NCBI GenBank assembly: GCA_023395395.1 | Contig: JAEWZH010000009.1 | Coordinates: 1 to 31,840 of the forward strand | Direction of reading: 5' to 3' | DNA: 31,840 nucleotides | Source: Bacteroidota bacterium | GTDB lineage: Bacteria > Bacteroidota > Bacteroidia > Bacteroidales > Porphyromonadaceae | Shown: piece after piece, positions 1 through 8,865 of the stretch | Layout of the letters: each line of letters begins with the position of its first letter | How positions within the stretch are numbered: position 1 is the first letter of the stretch | Notes under the pieces: model-generated | Database searches by the model: none | Told to the model about the DNA's origin: nothing | What the model saw: the letters and a program-made list of their open reading frames with translations, nothing else | Translations under genes and position numbers: made by a program

Positions 1-135
1 CGTAAAGGAGAAAACCGCTTCCGGTATTCCAAAATTTACGGATGTCCCTCGTACCAAGGTATAAGAAGCTCGCAATTCATTGGCGCGAATAGGCTTTTGT
101 ACGGAGCGTTCGTCTGAAAGTGCGGGAGGACGCCT
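1..135 (-). other. Open frame running off the left edge, unidentified
   Basis: On the minus strand a frame stays open for 45 codons, from a TAG at 136-138 to the window edge. It contains a stretch reading ASYTLVRGTSVNFGIPEAVF. It has no ATG and I do not recognise it. It could be part of a broken gene, a dispersed repeat, or chance. The plus strand is also open from base 1 to a TGA at 115-117, so coding is not demonstrated. The 46 bases between this frame and the glycosyltransferase stop hold only AT-rich sequence. Confidence 0.15.
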
Positions 136-181
136 CTATATTTTATATTCGACTCTTCTATATCGGAGATTTAGTCTCTCG

Positions 182-1402
182 CTATATCTCGGGGTCTAGG
201 TAGAGCTGTAGCAGCTGTCGCCCTACCTCTTCTTGGGCAAAGTGGTGCACACTAGCGGCAATCGCCCATGGGTCACGAGAGTGCTGCAGCTCGCTCCACT
301 CCACTACGGCATGTGCCATGGCATCAAGGTCAAAAGGAGCGATGAGTGCTCCATTTCCACTGTCAGGACGGATAATATCCGCCATCCCTCCGACCTCAAA
401 AGCGACTGCAGGCGTACCGCATGCAATACCCTCCACGAGCGTAGTCACCAGCGATTCGAAGCGCGAGGTACAGAGGAGGAGGGTAGCTTCCTGGTAGAGG
501 TTAATCAATTCGGACTGCCCCAGTCTGCCCAAGTGGGTCACTCGGATTGGGAATCCCTCGAGGACGCTCCGGTCTTTCACCTCTCCCACTATATAGAGGT
601 GTGCCTCACGCTCGAAGTGCTCTGAGTGGCGGGTGGCACACGCCAACATCTCACGGCAAAGGTCTAACCCCTTCACCGGGTCATCCGCTCGAGCGGCGAC
701 GAAGAGGAGCTTGCGCTCATCCGACCGAGCTCTCTCTTTCGGCGTAAACTTCGAGAGGTCTAAAGGATTGGGCAATGTCGTAATAGGGCTTCTCCCAAAT
801 AGTTTAGAGCTCTGTGCAAGCGCAGAGACCGCTCTACTCACCCCTACAACATGTACTTTATCAAGGTGGAGCTTAGACTTCTGCTCAAACACCCTAAAGC
901 TCCGATCCCGCAACTGTCGGCTACCTAAAAGCGGACAATTGCCGCAGTGTCCTTTATAGGCTTCGCAATAGGAGGTCTGTCCGTCTCTATCGATGATATA
1001 GGGGATATGACACCCTCCGGTAAGAGCCCATAGGTCGTGAAGCGTCCAGAAGAAACGCTTCCCCTCGAGACTAAGGAGCCGCTCGAGCCCTCGGATGGAG
1101 AGGAAGCCCTGCTGCACCCAATGGATATGGATGACCTCTGCCCACTCTACCCACGGATGGCGGGAAATGTCAATACCAAAACTAGCTGTGGAAATGCGGA
1201 ATAAGCATGGTCTATTGTACCGAACGGCACGGAAGACATCCAATCGTTCGGCATAAAATGATGCCCGATGCCTGATACCAAAATCGGTTGCCCAAAGCAC
1301 ACGCACCTCTATTCCCGCCCGCTCGAGTGTCTCTTGGGCTCTGCGGACGGCTACTGCAGCTCCTCCCCCCTGGGGGTAGGTATTGAGGAGTAATACTTTC
1401 AT
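182..1402 (-). CDS. Glycosyltransferase, GT4-like (GT-B fold)
   Basis: A 406-residue cytoplasmic or membrane-peripheral sugar transferase, probably for a surface polysaccharide. The N-terminus (MKVLLLNTYPQGGGAA) has the glycine-rich loop usual at the acceptor domain of GT-B enzymes. The middle holds HIHW and a TLHDLWALTGGCH segment followed by a Cys cluster (CEAYKGHCGNC), seen in a subgroup of GT4 enzymes of Bacteroidota. The C-terminal half has the nucleotide-sugar site, with PNPLDLSKF, a VGE strand and the ESLVTTLVE segment carrying the E-x7-E pair. Its ATG overlaps the pdxB stop by 4 bp (ATGA, 1399-1402), so translation is probably coupled. Donor and acceptor cannot be told from sequence. 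The family assignment is firm; the pathway is not. Confidence 0.85.
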   Translation of the reverse strand: MKVLLLNTYPQGGGAAVAVRRAQETLERAGIEVRVLWATDFGIRHRASFYAERLDVFRAVRYNRPCLFRISTASFGIDISRHPWVEWAEVIHIHWVQQGFLSIRGLERLLSLEGKRFFWTLHDLWALTGGCHIPYIIDRDGQTSYCEAYKGHCGNCPLLGSRQLRDRSFRVFEQKSKLHLDKVHVVGVSRAVSALAQSSKLFGRSPITTLPNPLDLSKFTPKERARSDERKLLFVAARADDPVKGLDLCREMLACATRHSEHFEREAHLYIVGEVKDRSVLEGFPIRVTHLGRLGQSELINLYQEATLLLCTSRFESLVTTLVEGIACGTPAVAFEVGGMADIIRPDSGNGALIAPFDLDAMAHAVVEWSELQHSRDPWAIAASVHHFAQEEVGRQLLQLYLDPEI

Positions 1403-2520
1403 CGTTCAATGATTTGGAAGCCAATCTCTCGAGCTGCTTCGGCAGACTCGCCAATCTCATCAGCCCAGAGGTGGTACTCGGATGGTTCGTAGGGATAGGG
1501 ATGGGTGCGACGAAGTGTCTCAAACAGATGGCTCTTGTCACGGAAATTACGGTCAATCGCTCGGATGTCAAAGGCTTTTAGAATAGCCTCGTAGAGGGGA
1601 TGAGGGCTGGTGAGGCTGAGCTTCGGAGTCCCCAATGCAGGAGGGAAGAGAAGCCCTCTTCGTTGGGTGGTAAGGCCGAAGTACGCCAATCCGTGATCGA
1701 CACATACCCTTGCCCCATTGGCTTTGCCTTGAGCCGAAAAACCTGCGATGTGCGGGGTGGCAAGCCAAGTGGCATCTAGGAGCTCCAAAGAAGGGATTGG
1801 TTCGCCCTCCCAGCAGTCGATGATGGTGCGTTCGATGCGCCCTTCCCTCAGTCCTCTCAGTAGTGCTCGATTGTCTGTGACGGCACCACGGCAAGCATTC
1901 ATCACTATCGGCTTCCTCTGTAGGCTATCGACAAAAGCATCGTCGAGGAGATGGACGGTCTTGTATTTCCCCTCTTTGATAAGCGGTGTGTGAAAAGCTA
2001 TGATGTCGGCTTTTGCCGAAATTTCATAAAGGGGGACAAAATCGGCGTCGCCCTCTTGTGCTGCTCGTGGTGGGTCGTTGCGCAGCACACGCATCCCAAG
2101 TGCTCGAGCATTGCGCTCGATAAGACGCCCGACATTGCCGACCCCCACGATACCCAGGACTTTGTCGTGAAAATCGTAGTCTGTCTCGATAGCCAAAAGT
2201 GCCATCGCTGAGGCAAAATAAAGCGCCACAGCCTCGGCATTGCAGCCGGGTGCGGCGTACCAGATGATGCCCGCCTCTTGGCAGTAGGCAGTATCGATAT
2301 GGTCAAATCCAATGGTGGCAGAGGTAATCAGCTGCACGCTAGAGCCCTCAAGGAGTGCCCTATTACACTTGGTGATACTGCGCACAATCAGCCAATCTGC
2401 CCCCTTGATGGTCTCCGGGCTAAACTCTGCTGACGGTAGGTAGGTCACCTCTCCCAAATCTTCCAGCACCCCCCTTACGTAAGGCACTGACGCCTCAGCC
2501 ACAATCTTGACTCTCTTCAT
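1399..2520 (-). CDS. pdxB: Erythronate-4-phosphate dehydrogenase
   Basis: A 373-residue NAD-dependent 2-hydroxyacid dehydrogenase. PdxB oxidises 4-phosphoerythronate to 2-oxo-3-hydroxy-4-phosphobutanoate, the second step of DXP-dependent pyridoxal phosphate synthesis. Visible features are the GIVGVGNVGRLIERNARALG dinucleotide-binding loop, the NACRGAVTDNRALL segment, the WEGEP acidic motif and the PHIAGFS segment with the catalytic His. The C-terminus (HPLYEAILKAFDIRAIDRNFR and onward) fits the PdxB dimerisation domain and separates it from SerA or LdhA. I start at the ATG of MKRVKIVAEASVPYV at 2518-2520. An upstream in-frame start at 2559 would add 13 unrelated residues and lie upstream of a good -7 element (2548-2555). 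The downstream glycosyltransferase overlaps by 4 bp. Confidence 0.92.
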   Translation of the reverse strand: MKRVKIVAEASVPYVRGVLEDLGEVTYLPSAEFSPETIKGADWLIVRSITKCNRALLEGSSVQLITSATIGFDHIDTAYCQEAGIIWYAAPGCNAEAVALYFASAMALLAIETDYDFHDKVLGIVGVGNVGRLIERNARALGMRVLRNDPPRAAQEGDADFVPLYEISAKADIIAFHTPLIKEGKYKTVHLLDDAFVDSLQRKPIVMNACRGAVTDNRALLRGLREGRIERTIIDCWEGEPIPSLELLDATWLATPHIAGFSAQGKANGARVCVDHGLAYFGLTTQRRGLLFPPALGTPKLSLTSPHPLYEAILKAFDIRAIDRNFRDKSHLFETLRRTHPYPYEPSEYHLWADEIGESAEAAREIGFQIIER

Positions 2521-2547
2521 CGCTCTTAGCACTATCCCCTTCACTCG

Positions 2548-2555
2548 CAAAGATA
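2548..2555 (-). promoter_or_regulatory. Putative promoter -7 element for pdxB
   Basis: On the minus strand this reads TATCTTTG, a full match to the Bacteroidota -7 consensus TAnnTTTG. It lies about 28 bp before the chosen pdxB ATG and just past the purL terminator. No clear -33 box at the usual spacing was found. Confidence 0.5.
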
Positions 2556-2569
2556 CCATTTATCCCCAA

Positions 2570-2608
2570 CAAAAAAGTGGCTGCGGAGCTATTCACTCCG
2601 CAGCCACT
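2570..2608 (-). terminator. Intrinsic terminator after purL
   Basis: A perfect 13-bp stem, AGTGGCTGCGGAG (2576-2588) paired with CTCCGCAGCCACT (2596-2608), with a 7-nt loop. On the minus strand it is followed by a run of Ts (As at 2571-2576 on the plus strand). It sits 25 bp beyond the purL stop and separates purL from pdxB. Confidence 0.9.
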
Positions 2609-2632
2609 CGGGATGACTTCGAGATGGTAGTA

Positions 2633-5600
2633 TTACTTACTAAGCCACTCGTATGCGTTGGTAAACATGGTGAACCATGGAGTCACCTCGTCGTGCCTAT
2701 CCTCCGGATAATAGCCACACTGCCAAGGGAAGATACTACGCTCCGGGTGAGGCATCATCGCTAGATGACGACCATCTGCGCTAGATAGCGCAGCGATGGC
2801 TGAGGGTGAACCATTGGGGTTGGCTGGATACGCATCGTAAGCGTACTGAGCAGCGATATGGTACTTCTCGATACCGTATGGCAGGTCAAAACGACCTTCT
2901 CCGTGCGCTACCCAACAACCGACGGTAGTACCGGCAAGCGAACTGAGGAATACGGAGTTATTCTTAGGAATGGTAAGGGACACAAAGCCGCTCTCAAACT
3001 TCCCTGAATCATTGTGCGCCATCTTGTGCTTAGCTTCGTGCTCCGGATAGAGCAGTTCGAGCTCTCCCATGAGCTGACAACCATTGCAGATACCGAGCGA
3101 TAGGGTATCCTTGCGGGCGTAGAACCTATCGAGTGCTCGCTTGGCAGTTTCATTGTACTTGAAGCCTGCCGCCCAGCCTTTGGCACTCCCGAGGACATCA
3201 GAATGGGAGAAGCCACCACAGAAGACAATCATCTGCACCTCCTCGAGGGTCTCTCTGCCTGTCATAAGATCGGTCATGTGCACATCTTTGACATCGAAAC
3301 CGGCGAGATAGAGTGCGTAAGCCATTTCACGCTCTCCATTGGTACCCTTGTCACGGATGATTGCGGCGGTGATACCGCTACGAACGCCCTCTTTTCGGGT
3401 TGGACGGAGGGTATTGATGCCAGAGGGCACGACAAATTGTAGTGGCTGCTTCCCTCGGTTGGCGCATCTGGCCTTAGCCGCTTCTGCCTTGGTCTGGAAA
3501 GGTTCCATAGCATCGGTAGCGACACTCCACTGACCGAGTAGCTCCTCCATGGTAAACCGGAGCGAAAGATCTGCACTCTGGATAGAGAGCATCGGGGTAT
3601 CGGTGGTATTTGCCACCGCCTTGCAGTCGATGCCATGGCTAGCGAGGAAGTTTTCGAGTGCAGCACCATCAGTAGTAAATACCAATAGCCCGCTATTCTC
3701 GGCAAAGAGAGCGGTAGCAAGCTGAGCACCAGGAGCCTTGACCTCGAGACCACCTCTACCATTTGCCAGCATCATCTCTACTAGTGCGGTAATTACTCCT
3801 CCGGCACTGATGTCATGCACCGCAGTAATCAGCCCGTAAGACATCGCCTCTTGAAGCACACCAAATGCCTTTGCGAAGTAAGCGGGATCAGCAATATCCG
3901 GCACCTCTGCACCAATCTTTCCTAAGGTCTGATACAGAGCCGACCCACCCAGTCGGACTTTCATTCCGGAGAAATCGACCTGATAGATGGTACCCTTGCC
4001 GCACCAAGCCGGGGTTAATATCTTCTGCACATCCGATACTTCACCTGCTGCTGAGACAATCAGAGTGCCAGGAGAGAGTACTTTGCTTCCATCCGGATAC
4101 TTTTGGGTCATAGATAAGGAGTCCTTACCTGTCGGAATATTGATTCCTAGAGCCTTGGCGAAGTCACTCGCAGCTTGTACGGCGGCGTAGAGGCGAGCAT
4201 TCTCTCCATCGTTGCGACAAGGCCACATCCAATTGGCAGATAGCGATACACTCCTGAGTCCCTCTTTGAGAGGTGCTCCGATGATATTAGTAAGCGCCTC
4301 AGCCATCGCCACCCTACTACCCGCAGGAGCATCCGCCATCGCCACCTGTGGAGCGTGTCCAATGGTAGTAGCTATACCTGATCTCCCTTGATAGTCTAGA
4401 GCCATTGCTCCTAGGTCAGCAATCGGCAATTGATGCGGCCCTACGCATTGCTGGCGAGCCACCTTACCGGTCACCGAACGATCTACCTTGTTGGTCAGCC
4501 AATCTTTATTACCCACTGCCTCTAACGCAAGCACATGGCGGAGGTTCTCCGCAAACCTATCTGCACTCAGCAGCTCTTCCGAAGGATTGGAAAAGGTCTG
4601 CTTTAGCGTAGTATCTGTCATAATGGTCTTAGGAGCCGAACCGAATAGCTGGTTCAGTTGCATATCAAATGGCTTCTTCCCATCCGGCTGCTCAAACGTC
4701 AGCTCCATATCCCCTGTTGCTTCTCCTACGACGTAGAAAGGGGCTTTCTCTCGTTCGGCAATCTTCTGTAGCCCATCAATATCCCCCGGCTTTACGAGAA
4801 GCCCCATACGCTCTTGGCTCTCATTGGAGATAATCTCCTTTGCCGAAAGTGAAGGATCACCCACGGGGAGCTTGTCGATATACACTTTACCGCCTTGTGT
4901 CTCCACCAATTCGCTCAAGCAATTGAGGTGACCTCCTGCACCGTGGTCGTGTATAGATACAATCGGATTGATTTCTCCTTCCGCCATAGCACGTATCACA
5001 TTGGCAACCCTCTTCTGCATCTCAGGGTTGGATCTCTGTACCGCATTGAGCTCGATGGCATCCTCATACTGTCCCGTATTGACCGAGGAGACGGCACCGC
5101 CACCCATACCGATACGGTAGTTGTCGCCTCCCATCACGATGATTTTATCCCCCGGCTCTGCTTCGCCCTTGAGGGCATCACGCTCTGTGGTATATCCGAT
5201 ACCTCCTGCGAGCATAATCACCTTATCGTAGCCCCATATCGCCTGCTCCTCTTGATGCTCAAAGGTGAGCACCGACCCCGTAATCAGTGGCTGACCAAAC
5301 TTATTGCCAAAGTCGCTCGCTCCATTACTCGCTTTGGTCAGGAGCTCCTGAGGGGTCTGATAGAGCCAAGGACGAGCCGAAATCTTCTGCTCCCAAGGCT
5401 GATTATTCTCTCGAGCATAGGGTGTCATATATACCGCTGTACCGGCGAGAGGGAGGCTGGCCTTACCTCCTGCCAGACGGTCGCGAATCTCCCCTCCCGA
5501 CCCTGTCGCGGCGCCATTGAATGGCTCTACCGTAGTGGGGAAGTTGTGGGTCTCGGCTTTAAGGGAGAGTACTGATTGCACCTTACGCACATGGAAAAAG

Positions 5601-6307
5601 TCCGGTTCAGCTGCGTTCTTGGGCGCAAATATTTCTACTTCGGGTCCCTTGTTAAAGGCTACATTATCCTTGTATGCCGATATCAGATTATTGGGGTGCT
5701 CTGCCGAGGTCTCCTTAATCATTTTGAAAAGTGAGCGCTCTTGCTCCACGCCATCGATGACGAAAGTCCCGCCAAATATCTTGTGTCGGCAGTGCTCGGA
5801 ATTGACCTGAGAAAAACCAAATAGTTCGCTATCAGTGAGTGGACGCCCCAGTTCCCTTGCCACTTGCTCCAGGTACTCTATCTCCTCCTCGCTCAGTGCA
5901 AGCCCCTCGGTTTCATTATAGGTGCGAATATCCTGCACCGCCACGATTTGCTCCGGCTCATTGGCTCCCGAATCAAAGATATTCGGCATTAGCCCATTGT
6001 AACGCCTCAGAAGCATCTTGTCATACTGAGTGTCGCCCTCCACCGGCGTAAAGAATTCGATTCGATCGATCCCCAAGCGTCCTGCCACACCCATATTTTG
6101 GGTAATTTCCACTGCCGTGGTACTCCATGGAGTAATCAGTTCGGCTCTCGGCCCCACGTAGTTGCCCCCAAGATGAATGGGCTCCACCTGTACAGCTCCG
6201 CCAAAGAGCCACTGCAGTGCCTGCTCATCTGCACCCTCAATCGGATGGCTATGCCTCACGGCAAATACCTGTCTGTCACTCGCTTGGAAAAAGGTCACTC
6301 TCTTCAT
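2633..6307 (-). CDS. purL: Phosphoribosylformylglycinamidine synthase, large type
   Basis: About 1,224 residues, the fused single-chain type also found in Proteobacteria (E. coli PurL is 1,295). It converts FGAR, glutamine and ATP to FGAM in de novo purine synthesis. The synthase half shows SEHCRHKIFGG, the ATP-site segment NFPTTVEPFNGAATGSGGEI, and a second AIRS-like half with GKDSLSM. The C-terminal class I glutaminase domain has the nucleophile Cys about residue 1074 (LGICNGCQL) and the His/Glu pair about 1187 and 1189 (MPHPERS). I start at MKRVTFFQASDRQVF (ATG 6305-6307). An upstream in-frame ATG at 6332-6334 would add 9 residues. It is followed by a strong terminator, so it is probably monocistronic. 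Confidence 0.97.
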   Translation of the reverse strand: MKRVTFFQASDRQVFAVRHSHPIEGADEQALQWLFGGAVQVEPIHLGGNYVGPRAELITPWSTTAVEITQNMGVAGRLGIDRIEFFTPVEGDTQYDKMLLRRYNGLMPNIFDSGANEPEQIVAVQDIRTYNETEGLALSEEEIEYLEQVARELGRPLTDSELFGFSQVNSEHCRHKIFGGTFVIDGVEQERSLFKMIKETSAEHPNNLISAYKDNVAFNKGPEVEIFAPKNAAEPDFFHVRKVQSVLSLKAETHNFPTTVEPFNGAATGSGGEIRDRLAGGKASLPLAGTAVYMTPYARENNQPWEQKISARPWLYQTPQELLTKASNGASDFGNKFGQPLITGSVLTFEHQEEQAIWGYDKVIMLAGGIGYTTERDALKGEAEPGDKIIVMGGDNYRIGMGGGAVSSVNTGQYEDAIELNAVQRSNPEMQKRVANVIRAMAEGEINPIVSIHDHGAGGHLNCLSELVETQGGKVYIDKLPVGDPSLSAKEIISNESQERMGLLVKPGDIDGLQKIAEREKAPFYVVGEATGDMELTFEQPDGKKPFDMQLNQLFGSAPKTIMTDTTLKQTFSNPSEELLSADRFAENLRHVLALEAVGNKDWLTNKVDRSVTGKVARQQCVGPHQLPIADLGAMALDYQGRSGIATTIGHAPQVAMADAPAGSRVAMAEALTNIIGAPLKEGLRSVSLSANWMWPCRNDGENARLYAAVQAASDFAKALGINIPTGKDSLSMTQKYPDGSKVLSPGTLIVSAAGEVSDVQKILTPAWCGKGTIYQVDFSGMKVRLGGSALYQTLGKIGAEVPDIADPAYFAKAFGVLQEAMSYGLITAVHDISAGGVITALVEMMLANGRGGLEVKAPGAQLATALFAENSGLLVFTTDGAALENFLASHGIDCKAVANTTDTPMLSIQSADLSLRFTMEELLGQWSVATDAMEPFQTKAEAAKARCANRGKQPLQFVVPSGINTLRPTRKEGVRSGITAAIIRDKGTNGEREMAYALYLAGFDVKDVHMTDLMTGRETLEEVQMIVFCGGFSHSDVLGSAKGWAAGFKYNETAKRALDRFYARKDTLSLGICNGCQLMGELELLYPEHEAKHKMAHNDSGKFESGFVSLTIPKNNSVFLSSLAGTTVGCWVAHGEGRFDLPYGIEKYHIAAQYAYDAYPANPNGSPSAIAALSSADGRHLAMMPHPERSIFPWQCGYYPEDRHDEVTPWFTMFTNAYEWLSK

Positions 6308-6353
6308 CTCACTCTCATAATATGCGTTAATCAATGCTCCCCTGATAGGACTA

Positions 6354-6361
6354 CAAATTTA
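6354..6361 (-). promoter_or_regulatory. Putative promoter -7 element for purL
   Basis: The minus strand reads TAAATTTG, matching TAnnTTTG, about 47 bp upstream of the chosen purL ATG. The surrounding sequence is AT-rich. No PurR-like operator or purine riboswitch fold was recognised in the 160-bp gap. Confidence 0.4.
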
Positions 6362-6409
6362 CAAATATTTTACTATAAGAGCGTGCCCTCGCGCCATATT
6401 ATAACGCAA

Positions 6410-6436
6410 GAAGCCAGCCTGAAATAGGCTGGCTTC
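6410..6436 (-). terminator. Hairpin terminator after the M23 peptidase gene
   Basis: An 11-bp perfect stem, GAAGCCAGCCT (6410-6420) with AGGCTGGCTTC (6426-6436), and a 5-nt loop GAAAT. It lies 34 bp after the stop of the M23 gene. The downstream T tract on the minus strand is weak, so termination may be partial. Confidence 0.6.
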
Positions 6437-6470
6437 CGTATCATAAATTCCAAACGCTCCGGAGGCTGGG

Positions 6471-7484
6471 CTAAGCGACTCTGAGGCTGCGCCCCACTTT
6501 CAATGTAGTCCGAGCGCTTATACGATTGAGTTTACACAGCTTTGATACCGTAGTCCCATATTTCTTGGCAATCTCTGCAAGCGTGTCACCGCTCTTGACT
6601 CGGTGCATCTTTACATTATCACCGCCACCACTGCTTGAGCGGGCGACCCGAGCCTTTCCGTTGCCACCGTTATAGTTCTTCTTCAACACCAGATACTCAC
6701 TGGACTGTGGGATACCCGAATGGAAGTTGATCAACTTCTCCGGATTAAGAGCCTGCCCCAGATACCTGCACTCAAAGTGGAGATGCGGTCCCGTACTCCG
6801 ACCTGTATTACCTGCCAGGGCAATGGGGTCTCCTGCACGCACCACCTGATTTTCCTTGGCGATGATACGAGAGTTGTGCGCATAGAGGGTCTCAAGACCA
6901 TTGGTGTGGCGCACCACGATGTAGTGACCATAGCCTCTCCTGTCGAAATCCACCATACGAACCTTGCCGTCGAAGGTCGCCCTTATCGTATCGCCAACCC
7001 TTACCGAGATGTCGATACCGTAATGCATCCTGCGGAAGCGACGACGGTAACCAAAGGTACTCGTCACGCGCTTAAGTTCGTCCAACGGATATACAAACTG
7101 TGTGAGATCCACAGCAAAAGTGTCGGGGACATCGGCTCTGATACTTCCGATAAAGGGATTGACGGCATCCCCATGCCAAGACTCTACACCGTAGAGATCC
7201 ACCGAGGGAAACTCTAAATCCTCCTCACTTATCACGTCGTACCCCATCTCCTTATTGAGCGATTTGGAGTAGTCCGAGATCTTCTTCTTGTCTAAAAAAC
7301 CGTCGTTGTCTGCCAAGAGACTCGCTATTTCTGTGATGCTAACACCCTCTTTAGGTGGGGAGGGAGTGACCACTTTGGGACTTTTGTTCGAGGCTGGTTT
7401 GTCTTGCCTTGGTGGTACCTGAGAGTTGGCAAATCCTCCAAGTGCCAAGCAAGTGCATAACGCAACCACAATTCTAATTGCCAT
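6471..7484 (-). CDS. M23 murein endopeptidase with C-terminal LysM
   Basis: A 337-residue exported peptidoglycan hydrolase or divisome-type activator. The N-terminus (MAIRIVVALCTCLALGGFANS) is a signal peptide, followed by a Pro/Lys-rich linker to about residue 48. The LytM/M23 domain spans about 130-250, with zinc ligands H154 and D158 (MHYGID) and H236 (HLHF), plus the catalytic His at 203 (YAHN). All are present, so it is probably an active enzyme rather than an EnvC-like degenerate form. A single LysM repeat (MHRVKSGDTLAEIAKKYGTT) at about 293-336 should bind glycan. Placing LysM at the C-terminus is common in Bacteroidota NlpD-like proteins. The gene stands alone, between purL and a long non-coding stretch. 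Confidence 0.92.
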   Translation of the reverse strand: MAIRIVVALCTCLALGGFANSQVPPRQDKPASNKSPKVVTPSPPKEGVSITEIASLLADNDGFLDKKKISDYSKSLNKEMGYDVISEEDLEFPSVDLYGVESWHGDAVNPFIGSIRADVPDTFAVDLTQFVYPLDELKRVTSTFGYRRRFRRMHYGIDISVRVGDTIRATFDGKVRMVDFDRRGYGHYIVVRHTNGLETLYAHNSRIIAKENQVVRAGDPIALAGNTGRSTGPHLHFECRYLGQALNPEKLINFHSGIPQSSEYLVLKKNYNGGNGKARVARSSSGGGDNVKMHRVKSGDTLAEIAKKYGTTVSKLCKLNRISARTTLKVGRSLRVA

Positions 7485-7575
7485 TACTTATAACTTTAAA
7501 ATGTGTAAACCCATCTCTAAGATGAGGGATTAAAAGTGTAGTAAGACTGCTAGGATTTTATCCAAAGAGCGAGCC

Positions 7576-7591
7576 TCTCAAACGTTTGAGA
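7576..7591. promoter_or_regulatory. 16-bp perfect palindrome upstream of the M23 gene
   Basis: TCTCAAACGTTTGAGA is perfectly self-complementary and lies about 90 bp upstream of the M23 peptidase ATG. Position and symmetry suit a dimeric regulator's operator, but no regulator is identified. Confidence 0.3.
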
Positions 7592-7772
7592 AGTCCATTT
7601 CCACGGATAAAACACTTCAATCGGTTGCAATATACAAATTATTTCCGAGCCACAAAATTTTTTCGCAAGATTTATGAAGGTGATATATTTTGATTTCAGG
7701 GGCAACAATCGCTCACATGCGACGGATAAGCTTCAGATAGAGTCGTGAATTTTATGCCCTTGCTCAAGCCTT

Positions 7773-7860
7773 CATCTCCTCTATAGAGCGGATTGCTCTC
7801 CTCTATAGAGGAGTCGAGACAAATATATAGAGGAGAGCAATCCGTTCTATAGAGGAGATG
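7773..7860. repeat. 35-bp near-perfect inverted repeat with CTATAG palindromes
   Basis: The left arm (7773-7807) and right arm (7826-7860) match as inverted repeats at 34 of 35 positions, with an 18-bp spacer. Within and across the arms are shorter palindromes centred on CTATAG at 7781-7786, 7802-7807 and 7847-7852, including a perfect 16-mer CTCCTCTATAGAGGAG at 7798-7813. It begins 10 bp beyond the dusB stop, so transcripts of dusB would form a long hairpin there. There is no T tract, so it is not a standard terminator. It may be a MITE-like or REP-like element. Confidence 0.85.
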
Positions 7861-7869
7861 AGGAGTTGA

Positions 7870-8865
7870 TTAGTACTTCAGACTCTCTATTTTGAGTACC
7901 ACTGCCTCGTCGATAAGACGTAGAAGATCTGTCTCTGTATCTGCTCGGAGCATCGAGATGCGGTGGTTCTTGAAGTCGGGGACACCCTTAAAGATGGGCG
8001 AGATGGCGAGGTGACGCCGGAAGTGCAGAATCCCTTTGACCTCGTTGTCGCACTTGACGATACTCTCATGGAGCAATCGCTTGAGCACTGCTACATACCA
8101 CTCTATAGGATGTTTGGGGGCGGGGAGGCCATCGACCACCGCCCTCATTTCCTCAAATATCCATGGTTGTCCAATGGCACCTCGCCCCACCATTACAGCA
8201 TCTACACCTGTATCTTCGAAGCGTTGCAAAGCCTCAGCGCCGGTGGTGACATCGCCATTTCCGATGATAGGGATGGTGATATTGGGGTTTTGCTTGACCC
8301 GAGCAATCGGGCTCCAATCCGCCTCTCCCTTGTACATCTGGGCACGTGTGCGTCCATGGATGGTGAGAGCGGCAGCACCTGCCTCTTGGATTTGCTCTGC
8401 CAGTTCCTCGATGATAATATTGTCGGCATCCCATCCGAGGCGGGTCTTGACCGTCACAGGAAGTGCTACCGCCTTGACGACTGCCCTAATAATATCGAGC
8501 ATCAATGGGATATCACGAAGAAGACCTGCCCCGGCTCCCTTGCCGGCGACACGCTTTACGGGGCAGCCAAAGTTGATATCGATAAACTCCGGCTCCGCCT
8601 CCTCCGCCACTTTTGCCGCTTCACTCATCGTATAGGCATCCCGCCCATACAGCTGGATAGCCACAGGACGCTCCTCGTCTGCCACCACCATCTTGCGGAG
8701 CGTACTGGGGACAGAGCGAATAATCGCATCGGCATTGACAAACTCAGTCACCACGACACTGGCACCAAATTCACGAGCGATGAGACGAAACGATGCGTCC
8801 GTCACATCCTCCATTGGTGCCAAGAAGAGGGGGCGTCGTCCGAGGTCAATCTTGCCTATCTTCAT
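7870..8865 (-). CDS. dusB: tRNA-dihydrouridine synthase, DusB type
   Basis: A 331-residue FMN enzyme that reduces uridines in the tRNA D-loop. The TIM-barrel shows LAPMEDVTDASFR at the start, TEFVNADAI, and the catalytic Cys at about residue 101 in INFGCPVKRVAGKGAGAG. It also shows KTRLGW, IHGRTRAQMYKG and the FMN-phosphate segment IGNGDV with VGRGAIGQPW. The C-terminal helical domain (HFRRHLAISPIFKG) suits the DusB/NifR3 branch. I start at MKIGKIDLGRRPLF (ATG 8863-8865), which overlaps the sulP end by 20 bp. The upstream alternative adds 19 unrelated residues. No Fis gene follows, unlike in E. coli. Confidence 0.93.
   Translation of the reverse strand: MKIGKIDLGRRPLFLAPMEDVTDASFRLIAREFGASVVVTEFVNADAIIRSVPSTLRKMVVADEERPVAIQLYGRDAYTMSEAAKVAEEAEPEFIDINFGCPVKRVAGKGAGAGLLRDIPLMLDIIRAVVKAVALPVTVKTRLGWDADNIIIEELAEQIQEAGAAALTIHGRTRAQMYKGEADWSPIARVKQNPNITIPIIGNGDVTTGAEALQRFEDTGVDAVMVGRGAIGQPWIFEEMRAVVDGLPAPKHPIEWYVAVLKRLLHESIVKCDNEVKGILHFRRHLAISPIFKGVPDFKNHRISMLRADTETDLLRLIDEAVVLKIESLKY

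Larger units (their letters stand above)
7485..7869. other. Non-coding region between the M23 gene and dusB
   Basis: 385 bases with no convincing gene. On the M23 side it is AT-rich and presumably holds that gene's promoter, but I could not find a clean TAnnTTTG. It contains a 16-bp palindrome (7576-7591) and, next to dusB, the large inverted repeat at 7773-7860, both listed separately. Confidence 0.7.

Noticed and set aside
4895..5575. 226-codon open frame antisense to purL
   Set aside because: It lies fully inside the well-supported purL gene on the other strand and its translation resembles no protein.
6308..6470. Purine riboswitch or PurR site before purL
   Set aside because: No conserved aptamer core or PUR-box could be identified.
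7773..7860. CRISPR array
   Set aside because: The repeats are inverted, not direct and evenly spaced, and there are no cas genes.
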